A stretch of 64,000 nt of DNA from Kwoniella botswanensis (lineage: Eukaryota > Basidiomycota > Tremellomycetes > Tremellales > Cryptococcaceae), in the NCBI RefSeq assembly GCF_036426115.1, contig NC_088599.1, positions 1,736,001 through 1,800,000 on the forward strand, read 5' to 3'. Of this stretch, positions 1 through 10,224 are shown piece after piece; positions within the stretch are counted from its first letter, which is position 1, and every line of letters starts with the position of its first letter. The translations under genes were made by a program, and so were the position numbers. The notes below the pieces were generated by a model. That model was not told the origin of the DNA. It saw only the letters and a list, made by a program, of their open reading frames with translations, and searched no databases.

Positions 1-723
1 TCTTGCTCCACATCACCCCTTCGGACACATGGAGATGGAATGGAATGGAATAATGGTACAGTGGATTTTTAGATCACCTCACCTCACCTCAACTCACCTC
101 TAATTCCACCGTTAACCGTCTCATAATTCTCACCCGAAATCCAGATCCAAATACAAATCCAAGCTCAGCTCAGAGGAGAAACAAACAGAAGAGAAACAAG
201 TTACCCAAGAGAGAAAAGAACATTCCTCGAAATTTTATCAAGATATGATATGATGGACAATCTCAATCTCATTTCATCATCATTTTTCCCCTCTTACATC
301 AGATAAGAATAATCAACTCAACTCTTAGTCTGTGACCCGAATGGAAACACTCCATTTCGATCAATTTCCCACGAACACTTATCTTATCACTTCACTCTTT
401 GGAGACATCCGGACTGGACTGTACATATCACAAACGATTCCATTTGAATTTGTAACTTCACTTATCATCCAATCTCACCACACTGTCAAGGTATACTGGT
501 CAATTTCAGTAGGCAACAAGCATAGCAGTCATATACACGAGGACTAGCCAAGCCAACAGTCTACGATATATTTACGCAAAATCCCATCTGATTATAGAAT
601 CTGGGAGAAAGGTCCGATATACCCCATCTCAACTTATCAATCAATTTCACAACGATTACAACCTCAACATAACACACAAGAAATTGATAATCTTACCCCT
701 CACTATAAACCCATCAACTCGTC
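1..723 (+). promoter_or_regulatory. Upstream region of the velvet-domain gene
   Basis: No convincing protein gene is seen. The sequence is pyrimidine- and A-rich, as expected for promoter and 5' leader. It holds a short tandem (CACCT-like units at about 74-100) and a GGAAT-unit run at about 36-55. A 71-codon open frame at 332-547 has no family features and looks like chance. Confidence 0.5.
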
Positions 724-2872
724 ATGTATCCTCCACCTCCACCACCCCCAGGGAGGTACGGAGGTACATCCTCCTCTTCTCAACGTTTTAAACCTGCGTC
801 ATCTGGATCCGAATCATCCTCATCCAGACTTACGACCACCACTGTACTTGATGCTCGATCTCATCCCATAGCGTCATCCCCTCTGGCCTCAACAGTCTTT
901 TCGCACGATTACATAACGGGTGTCTCATCGAGCTCCACTGTGCCCGTTGAAATTGGTCCTACAAGCGATGATATCGACTGGGTTTTCACGCCTCCTGTAC
1001 TGGTGAAACATGGGATGTTCGCAGGTAGATCTCTGAGGTACAACTTTCTCAGTCTTTTCGTTGCGAATACATAGCTGACTGGTGATCGTGCAGATTCGCT
1101 CTGGCAGTAGCTCAGGAGCCAGTGCTGGGCAGGCGAAAGACGGAAAAGGATCGCAGACCCCTTGGTCCAGCACCAATCATACGGTTTCGCGCGATGGAAC
1201 GTAAAAGACGTAGAAGAGGTAGGGGAAGTGGGAGTGGAAGTGGAAGTGGGAGCGGGAGCGGGACAGGCTCAGAAGAGGAAGTCGATCCGAGGTTCGTTGT
1301 GAAATTTCTTAATTGTCGACCTTACATCACCCAGTAAAAATCAAGTGCTTTTTCCGCAAACGTCCCCTTCTACTCGGTTATCAAAGGGGTTCTAGACCCC
1401 ACTGGCGGTGTTGACTCTTGACCTCACCCTCGGTTCTCTCCGTGTTCATAGTTCAATCGAACCGAGTCATCTGATATGCGCTGCGGAACTCGGTCCTCTT
1501 ACGGAGGAGCAAGACATACAGAGTATCACCCGGTCCACCTCTGCGCAGACATTTCACCCAAGACCGACATCTCGAACAGCAGCTGAGTATGGTAGTCAAA
1601 TACCAGCGGGGACGGAGTACGACCATGAAGGCAGCGACGATCAGGATGTACCTATGATCGACACGATGGGTGAACGATTGGAAATCATGCGATCTTCTCC
1701 TCCTACCATACCACAAGGTGGATCCTTCGCGAAAGAAAGGGAATCGAATATAAGATCAGGGAGTGGAACACCACATCAGGGTGAGGAGGAGATGGTGGTT
1801 GATGATCCCTCTTCCGATGATGAATTGGACGAAGATGAAGATCAACCTATCCCCATGATGGAGTCTGAATTTCCTACAAAGAAGTCGTCCAGCAGGCGGT
1901 CAAGTGCAAGATCAACCCCGAAGGCAGGCGGCTCAGCAGCATTCTCACAGGTTGTGAGAAATCTTTATGGTAATTTGCATGTTGCGGGTGTGAGAGTACC
2001 TGCTCCAGAAGGTGGAATGGGAACTTGGTTTTTATTCACCGTGAGTATTTTTGTGCGTAAATTTCTGTACTGAGACTCAGCTGATCATCAGGATTACTAC
2101 ACGTAGGATCTCTCTGTTAGACATGAAGGCACTTATTCATTACGATTTCGATGTTTCGACCTCACTGCTATCGCGTCTGATGAGGGGACTCCTGCACCTT
2201 GCTTGGTCGAGGCGCAAAGCCAGCCGTTTAGGGTCTATTCACCTAGACAGTGAGTGAATGGTGTCTTGAATCCAGAACGACTGGTAATTATCGCTGACAT
2301 TACTTTCCTTCTGCTTCTCTTCATTCAGGGTTCCTCCATTACCAAAACCTACTGAACTAGCTGAACATTTCGCCAAGCAGGGTTTCAAGCTGAACACTAG
2401 GAAGGTGAGTCATCTGTTCGGAAGCAAAGTGTGCCTTCGTCCACTATGTCGATCATTGCCACCTTTGCACACGTCATCATCAGAGATATCATAGTTGATT
2501 ACTGATGATTCCATTTTGTTGGGAGAACAGAACGAACGAACAGCGTCATCCCCTCCTCCACCCGCTATACCTCCCCCACCAACATTTTCTGATAAACCCA
2601 ATAAGAAGCCCGCTACTGTCAAAACGAGAGAAAGACCGGGAGTGAAACCTCTTCAGGAGAGTGATAGTGGCCGCAGCACTTCTGGTGGTCAAGGTGGACT
2701 AGCAGGTGGATCGTCGACTGGATCAAGCTTGACGACTATGCATGACTTGTCGGGTGAGAGTGGGAGTATCGTCTTATCTGGATCTGGAGGGTCGGGCTCC
2801 ATCGGCTTGGCTTCTGGATCGGCCGGATCGGCGGGGAGTATACTTTTGAATCCGATCGACGAGGATAAATAG
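724..2872 (+). CDS. Velvet-domain transcriptional regulator (VosA/VelB-like)
   Basis: Velvet proteins are fungal nuclear DNA-binding regulators linking development, stress and secondary metabolism. Exon 1 (724-1037) is Pro/Ser-rich. It splices to 1094 to give FALAVAQEPVLGRRKTEKDR followed by RPLGPAPIIRF, the family's Q-P-x-x-x-R...D-R-R-P-x-x-P-x-P-I-x-x signature. The second half of the domain lies in 1930-2404: NLYGNLHVAGVRVPAPEGG, then WFLFT spliced (intron 2041-2106) to DLSVRHEGTYSLRFRCFDL. Further introns are 2250-2328 and 2405-2530. The tail is Pro-rich, then Gly/Ser-rich. Between the two half-domains sit a Gly-Ser run and a long acidic/Ser-rich insert, so the domain is unusually interrupted. 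The splice sites between about 1275 and 1450 are not settled: each frame there needs an intron I could not fix. Family is sure; closest paralogue (VosA, VelB or a basidiomycete-specific one) is not. Confidence 0.85.
1221..1265 (+). repeat. Hexamer-like Gly-Ser coding repeat
   Basis: GGAAGT/GGGAGT/GGGAGC units in tandem encode about seven Gly-Ser pairs just after the R-R-P-x-x-P-x-P velvet motif and a basic KRRRRGRG stretch. Likely a length-variable linker inside the domain. Confidence 0.8.
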
Positions 2873-4078
2873 TATAAAACAGAAAAGATATTTGGAAAGA
2901 AGGAAAGATAACAATAGTGAATCACAAGTGCATATCAAAGCATATCATATCAATCACAGTTTTGTATAATCATAAGTAATCATTACCGTAATTGACGTGG
3001 AGGGCAGAAAGGTAATTTGTGACCAACGATCAACTTATCTTGTGAATTTCATATTTATGATCTCCAAGTGGTTGACCTGGTTATTCATATATATGTGCAC
3101 GTAAATAAAATGAAATACACATGTACATACATGGATGATCAGATGTCTCTCATATACGGGTACCGAGGATCCTTAGATCGACAACAAATCTGGAAAATCA
3201 TGATGGCAAATCTCAGGCGGCGATCCATTATTACTTACTATCTACAGTATCTCACTCAACTCGTACAATTGCTTGGGCTGATAGCCGGCTTCACCGAGTT
3301 GTCGTGCTCTCCTCTACATGCAATCGACATACCCAACTGTCAAAAGTCGGTTTTTCACAGATGAGTGGCAGTCGTGATTGAGCATCAGGTCATCGCTTGA
3401 ATTCTATCAGAGATGAACTAACAATGTGTTTCGGCATCTTCGACTGCGAATCCCATCCGAGAAAAGCGAATCCGAAAGGAACTCGATTCTCACTATCATG
3501 TGATTCTAATTGAGGAGATAGATAGATGATCGATAGACGTTTTCAAGGACAGACCTAGGACAAATTAGCGAAAGGGATGGAAAGTGGGGCGAAAGGGGTC
3601 AAATACTTCTTGTCTTTTTGATTGTCAGGAGAACAACATCATCGACTGATTGTGTGAATGGGGACAATGAAGATCGTTGAATTAGCTTGTAGCTTTATCG
3701 ACATCAATTAAGAATTTTGGATAAGGCCTCTACCTCAAATTGGAGCCATTATCCGGGAAAGCCAGATAGAGATCTTTAGGTCAAGAAGGGAACACGAGGC
3801 TGAGCCTGATTTGATAAATATCGTAAATATGTATCAATAATTATAGCTGCTTCTTGTCATTTTTCACCAAAGACCATCTCAACCCCTTTCGATATCCTGA
3901 AATTGAAATGACATATTGCTGGAGATGGCTGGTGTACGTATGTACAATACTGTATGGCGTGCTTATTGGTGACGTACAGCTTGATAGTCCAACCTTCTTT
4001 CCTTCCCTGGACCAGCGACTGCGACTTATTGTCATTACTTTGATCACGGATATAGCATGATCACTCTTAAATAGCAGG
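2873..4078. other. Intergenic, nothing recognised
   Basis: About 1.2 kb between the velvet gene and the first BTB-like gene. It is AT-rich, with only short open frames (for example 3068-3364) that lack a domain, a splice pattern or paralogues in the window. It presumably holds the 3' end of the velvet gene and the promoter of the next. Confidence 0.5.
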
Positions 4079-5039
4079 ATGTCAAGAGCAATGGAGACCC
4101 GCCGTACCGCTGATAGTCACAAACCAGTGTGGCACTGGTATCATAAAGAGGGAGATATCTGCCTTAGGTCAACTGATGGAGTTTGGTTCAAAGCTGATAA
4201 ATGGAGATTAACAAGAGCGAGGTAAGATACGATCATAAGTCTCACCTGCTATGTGCTGATAACTTATGGCATTATATACCATACTGACACAAACACATAG
4301 TGAGTTCTTTCAAGGGATGCTAGAAATAGCTTCTCCCCGTCCTACGAGACCTCCACGACGCCCCCCTCACTCGGCCTCTGATGAGATCAATCCTGATACC
4401 CGACCAAATTCAGGGAATTGTACGTCCTTAACAATCATCAACACTACAGAAGATACGAAACGGGACCTGGAAGATATATCTTCCGAACCCTTAGACCTCG
4501 ATATGGATTCAGAGATACTCAATGCTTTCTTGAACCTCATCAACAGCTCTCATCCATACGTTCATCAACTATCTTTCCAGCAATCTAGCGAACTCCTTCG
4601 TCAATGCGATAAGCTCATCTGCCGTTCTGATATCTGTAATGCTGTCAAACAGCGCCTATACGAATGGGGAATAACGATGCCATGGGAATTATTAGTATTG
4701 GCATCTGAAAGGGATGATGTAAATATGGGGAGGATAGCTTTGAAAAGCATGGATTCAAGTATATTCATCAACGAAATGTCGTGGTACAATTTTCGAGCCA
4801 ACCCACAAGAAATGGTACCATTGAAATCTAGACCTTTCTGGGAGAGGATGGGGAGGTTGTCCCCTTCGTGGCAAGTTGAATTGATAAAATTAGCATTCGA
4901 AGGACCAATTAAAAAAAAAGTCGGCCCGGATCCAGACAAGACACTATACCTAGGACATACGGAACCCCAGACTGTCATGTTACTTCGGAAGGATTGGGAT
5001 TGTGATAAGGACAGATTTGCACAGAGATTCAATCCGTAG
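4079..5039 (+). CDS. BTB/POZ-like protein, copy 1 (intact)
   Basis: Exon 1 (4079-4221) starts MSRAMETRR and holds HWYHKEGDICLRSTDGVWF then KADKWRLTRAR, the BTB beta-hairpin pattern (G-D-x-x-L-x-S-x-D-G-x-x-F-x-A). The intron (4222-4300) has phase 2. Exon 2 opens SEFFQGMLEI, then a Pro-rich spacer, LDLDMDSEILNAFLNLINSS, a Leu/Cys helix (LLRQCDKL), PWELLVLASERDD, LSPSWQVELIKLAF and a final W-x-x-x-x-x-x-F-N-P. About 293 residues. BTB domains form dimers and often serve as Cullin-3 adaptors; no Kelch, MATH or ankyrin partner is seen here. The family call rests on motif order. Function is unknown. Confidence 0.75.
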
Positions 5040-5257
5040 ACAGTCTAGTGATAGGAATCTGGTCGTCATTTTTACTTTGGAAATGGCACAGTGAGTTACC
5101 GTGTCAGACAACCAAGGTCATGGTGAGTTATCACTCCCTTGCTGATTTGAATACCTCGTAAAGCAGTCTAGGTATAATAAAGAGATGGGCACAATATGGC
5201 AAATACTGTATTCATGCGGACCGTGTGCGATATACAAAAGCCTGTACTTTCAAAATG

Positions 5258-7195
5258 CTAAGAAATTGGCTTTCCTCCATTCACATATTGTTTTCCCCTT
5301 ATCAAACATCTTATCAGTGAAATGCCATAACGCTTCCCGGTATAAGATGGAACTTACAAGTCCGTTAATACCCCAGAAATATCCATCAACCTATTTGTCT
5401 CGTATACCCCAAATAGGTATTCAGAATTACGAGCATTACCGAACCATGCGTATTTCCTATTGGTAAATCAAATGATACCAGCTCGTATCAGCTTCACCGA
5501 ATACTGTATTACATTTCATCAGAAAGATACTCACACCACCCAATCTTGTTGATCTAGCCATTCCATCGTATCCTGCATGAAGGTACTGACCTCTTCGAGA
5601 GATGGATGGGGACCTTCGCCAAATTTCTATATATGCCCCAACCAACTATATTTGAGTGTACTGTGATTGGGGTTCAAGACCGAGAATGACTTACATAACA
5701 AGCGAATTCAGATAATACCAAAGGTAATCCGAAATCCTTCTGGAATCCAGCCAAAGTACCTTTAAAATACTCTAGATCTGTTGTGTACAAGTGCGCAGAT
5801 ACGTAATCAGGTTTGTATTGACAACTGCCCCATCCGTCAGAGGCGGAGCCATCAGGACAGATGGATTTGAAGAATTCCTATCGAGTATCAACGAGATTGT
5901 TATGACTGATCTTACTTATGCAGAAACATAAGAAGGGAAGGAGAGAAACACTGTATGTATGACAACTTACAAGAAGCCAAGTCTTGTTTGATGCCACTAC
6001 TGGTAAATGAATCTTGATATCCGGGTATTGCTGGCGAATCTTCACGATTTGTGTTTTCCATCTGATGAAAAGCACAGCACAGCACAGCTTACCTGGCATA
6101 CAAGTACTGGATTTTCTGTGGATTACTGTACTCACGTCTCGGCAGCCTGAGCAGGCTCCAGGTAAACTGAGACACCCGTAGTCGACTTCAAATCTATATC
6201 CAGCAGGATCATAGATTGTATACCATTAGCCTTTGAAAAACCTGTTCTGCTAGAAACAAAATTCCTGACTTACCAGGCTCGTTATATCCCATCAATTCTG
6301 TGAAACCCTCTTGAAACGTACCATCATTGTCTAAATACGCAGGACCGAAACTACACATACCATATCAACACCTTAATTAACGAATCTTGGCGCGGTTGCG
6401 GTTTTGACATGGGCTGTACAGTACATCATAGGTAGCTTACATCATAGGTACGAACTCCCCGTCGATAGACACTCCATTAGATGTCATTACACCTTGATTC
6501 CAGTTTTTGTTCCAATTGAACCACCATGAGACAGCCTAAGTATGGAAAAGAGCTTCAGGTCAGCGAATTGAGTGTCATTCGAGTTTATACGTATGAATTA
6601 TTCAAGTATACAGTATTACTGTGACTCACAGATTCCGATGTGAAGAATTGAGCGACCGGCGCTGAATCGACCTCTTGGACTGGCCATCCCACTCCTGCCT
6701 ATCATCGAGAAATGTCAGCTTGGAATACTGTGATTACGAAGTTGAAAGACAGACCTTTCCACTTTTATTCCCGGTAATTGCAGATCCATTTGTAGTCCCG
6801 GATGTGGTGGGGGAGACCGTGGGTGAAACGAGATCATTCGAGCTGACTCCAATGGTCGTTGTAGCGGCGCTGTCACTCGTCATCGTGTTATTGAACATAA
6901 TCGCGGCGGTAGAACTCGGTACAGCATTATAGGTAGAGGAGACAGGTAAATCGGTAGATTCAATAACGTTGTCCGTCAAGGATATTACCTCCGATGTCTG
7001 TACCACTGCCAAACCCGTTATCGCTGAGCTAGTAGGAGTGATAGGGGGTTCAGCAACTAGATTGACAACCCCAATGGCGTCTGTCAGGGATGAAGAGGCT
7101 TTACATCCTCTTTTAGCCTTACGAGCAGTCGATGCTGGTGTGAGGCACAGGATGGGTAGAAGAGAGATGATCAAGTTGGGGGATAGTCTCATCAT
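5258..7195 (-). CDS. Secreted GH128-type glucanase, copy A
   Basis: Glycoside hydrolase catalytic core of the Asl1/GH128 type, which cleaves beta-1,3-glucan. The start MMRLSPNLIISLLPILCL is a signal peptide. A Ser/Thr-rich linker of about 120 residues follows, then AGVGWPVQE, SWWFNWNKNWNQ, GFTELMGYNEPD with the presumed acid/base Glu in N-E-P, IHLPVVASNKTW, YKPDYVSAHLYTTDLEYFKG, and LPLVLSEFAC with the second presumed catalytic Glu. The end is KYAWFGNARN...NRLMD...LGKQYVNGGKPIS. About nine introns split it, each with good sites. Intact as read. The linker suggests wall or capsule attachment outside the cell. A second copy follows directly upstream in the same direction. Confidence 0.85.
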
Positions 7196-7651
7196 AGAGG
7201 ATGGGCATCAGATATCACAGTCGGTGTTGTTTGAGCTTGTTGGGTCGAAGAAGTTAGACGGAGACGCAAGTGCGTTATCAGTATTTCTGGTAAGTGATGA
7301 TTCAATTCTATATTTGATGGGATCAAGTGGCATCGCATTCGTTGAAATGGAGATGAAAGGAGGCCAATGCACAATGTGATAGTGGCGTACAAACAAAGGT
7401 AACTTTTCATCGCTTCTTTGCATCATCGTATCCTTTGAGGGGTTAATCAAAAGGTATATCTCGTCATTGCCACGGAAGGGGCTGATGCGAGGCTGTGATA
7501 CCGTTCTGGAACGGTCTTATACAGTAGAATTAGAGTAACCTACAGTAATATCGTCAATCATCATATGTCATATACACAAGTATGGAAATCGTTCCAAGTG
7601 GTCATTCGAGAAAGGAGAAAAGTCAGCCGGAGCAATCACTAGTATGCAAGA

Positions 7652-9182
7652 TCAGTCGTGTCCACCATTGACGTATTGCCTTCCTCTAAAAGTTTGTCAG
7701 CGAATATGTATTGAATATGTGCCAGAGGCATATGAGTGCTACAATCGACCAGATTGAGATCTTCTGGGCGCAACTCACAGAGGTGTCAATTCCGCGTTCC
7801 TATCCATGAGCCTATTGTACTCATGTACACCGTGGAGATGGAATGAATCTCGACAAGCGAGAAACCACGAATGTTTGCTGCAAGGCACATTCAGCAAAAA
7901 GGTCTTGAAGAGTATAGTAAATCAGAAGGATTGGATACTTACAAGATATATGGTGTCTCGTCTAGCCACTTCGTGGTTTGACCTAAAATCCGAGGTCAGC
8001 ATCCAGTTCTATTGTGACCTGTACTAATATAATATCGTTCGCTTACCCATGAAATCGTGGACTTGCTGTTGGCTCTGAGGTCCAGGTACATTAGGGTCAA
8101 AACTCTACTTCACGTTAGCTACCGGCAAGCATACCGAACGATCTCAAAAGCAGAAGATCAACTTACCTGCATAGCAAATTCAGTAACGATGATAGGCAAT
8201 TTGAAGGTATTCCAGTAGTTTTCTATTGTCTTGACGAAAGAGTCGAAAGTCGTGGTATATACGTGTACCGCAAGGTAAGAAGGTTTGGTATGAGGAGGTA
8301 TGAGGGAAAAGAATTCCTTAAACAGATCGTAAAGAACATTAGCACCCAAATACATACGTTCATATACATACGAAGTCTCATTGCTGGATTGATTGATCGA
8401 TGAGAAACAGGGCAAGATCTACTCACCTTCAACCAATCCACATTTCCCGCTACTGCTGGTGAGACTAGTTTCTGATCTGGTTCAGTGATCCATTTTGACA
8501 TCTCGATCCACCTACAACTCCGTATCAGCTACAGGAACCTTTCACTCGTGACAAGAAGACTGACGCAGGGAGGGCATCTCGAGGACTGATTTTTCGAGCA
8601 ACAGCGGGGTCATTGTGATCTTCGAATGAAGTCCATCACCATCAATTTTAGTTATACAATTACTATAGGTCATTTCGTCTTCACTCACCTGGCTCATTGA
8701 AGCCCATTAATAGTTTCCATCCAGGTTGTAACGAGTTACCATCATGGACCAGCTCGGGGGACCAGCTGCACCGGTGTATATACGTCAGAAAGGATAATGC
8801 TTTCGCTGTAATTCAGAAATGGAGAAAAATCCTCTTACACCATGGGTAGGAATTCAGCATGTATGTCCAGATCTGGTGATGTCTCCGGCACTAAAGGCCC
8901 TTTCCAATGTTTACTCCAATTCCAGTGCCAGGTGAGCTTCTGAAAGCATACAAAATATCAGCCTATCACCTTTGAGATGTGAGACGAGGGTGTGGAAGCT
9001 TACAGAGCCTGGCTGGAAGAATTTCGCTATAGGATCTGACGTTTTTTCTTGGATTGGCCAGCTGATGCCAGCCTATCGACGGGTCATGTCAGTCAGCTGA
9101 GATGTAATGGAGGAAGATGCAGGCGAAGCGCATTCACTTTGCCCGGGTATTTCTGATCTTCAGTGGTCTGAAACTCTGACAT
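7652..9182 (-). CDS. GH128-type glucanase, copy B
   Basis: Tandem paralogue of copy A. In order: MSEFQTTEDQKYPGK, AGISWPIQEKTSDPIAKFF, SWHWNWSKHWKG, WSPELVHDG, WKLLMGFNEP (catalytic N-E-P), MSKWITEPDQKLVSPAVAGN, PSYLAVHVYTTTFDSFVK, LPIIVTEFAMQ (second Glu), SFDPNVPG, then HGVHEYNRLMDRNAELTPLG and RQYVNGGHD. Several intron positions match copy A. The Ser/Thr linker of A is absent. The N-terminus is uncertain: the ATG at 9182 gives no signal peptide, but an in-frame open exon upstream (from 9293, donor GTGAGT) codes VYVILLDVACIPLLAWNK, which could be a signal or membrane anchor. I found no ATG for that exon. Confidence 0.8.
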
Positions 9183-9292
9183 CCTGGACCGAGTGATGAT
9201 ACTCAGTCTGAGTAAAGCTCTGATATGTCAGCTAGTACATGTGATGACATCTACGTTATGTTACCAAGGAAAGGAATGTATTTGTGACTCAC

Positions 9293-10224
9293 TTATTCCA
9301 AGCTAGAAGTGGTATGCAAGCAACGTCCAGAAGTATGACATATACTGGGGTTTCAACCCTCTTTTCATGTAAAGCAAAGGTCAGAGAAAAACCTATCCAG
9401 CAATTGTGAGATGAGAGGCGATGACAAAGGAGGTTGAGGCTGCTGACGTCCTGAAAGCGTTGAGTTGTGTGTGTAGTTGTTCTGGAGAATTCGAATTGTC
9501 AGTTCGTGGGTACTCCTTTGCTTCTCTGAGTTTCTTCCGCACTCCCTCCCTGGGGGTTATTCCTGAGTCCTATGAGAGCGAATGGGGTGGTAAAATCGAT
9601 GCATCTCTTGCTATTGTATCGGTGGTATCGACATTGATCAACGACGCTGTGACGGTGCTGGACCATGACTTTACGGTTGATGCGGAGACTCCGCATCGCA
9701 TTTTCGGTGAGTCCCGCCGGTTATATGGTAGTGCTGCGTGTCGAGTGGGTTCTGTCGTATGTGCACTGACGTTGTTGGCTGTTTGCTCATGATAGCAGCC
9801 ACCACACCATTGATGACGTCGAGCACCTTTCACATAGCATCAACATCATAACAACGTGAGAGCAAATCAGCTTGCTCATCATAACGACACCAACATACTC
9901 ATTGCTGCAGAGCGAGCCGTGACCGACTAGACCGGAGAGGGTTATTGCAGGACAACCTCAATCGTCCCTTTCAACGCGTTATATTACCTTGAACCCCTAT
10001 AGCTCAAACAACATTCAACTACATAAATCAGATAAAGGAGGATATCTGTCAGACATCACTGATTCAGGATCTTATGGATTAAATCCTCCAAGGTGAGCTC
10101 CTGTCAATTGTTAGTCTATGCAAGATGATCTTGCAGTGGCGATATCTCACGTCAAGCTGGTTTTAGCAGTGGTTAGCATGATGCTGATGATCAGGTTCAT
10201 CGAATAACAGCCCGACGCATCGTG
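9293..10224. promoter_or_regulatory. Divergent intergenic region, possible first exon of GH128 copy B
   Basis: Lies between copy B (minus) and ATG4 (plus). The proximal 9293-9420 is open on the minus strand in frame with copy B and hydrophobic. A 123-codon plus-strand frame at 9421-9792 overlaps it antisense and has no family features. From about 9800 on the sequence looks like promoter and 5' leader of ATG4. Confidence 0.45.

Noticed and set aside
332-547. A 71-codon frame before the velvet gene
   Set aside because: Composition is that of a leader sequence and no similarity to any motif is seen.
4601-5032. A 143-codon antisense frame opposite BTB-like copy 1
   Set aside because: The plus-strand frame carries the family motifs; the antisense one is a mirror of its codon pattern.
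9421-9792. A 123-codon plus-strand frame, Cys/Ser-rich
   Set aside because: It overlaps the likely first exon of GH128 copy B on the other strand, has no domain, signal or paralogue, and no splice structure.
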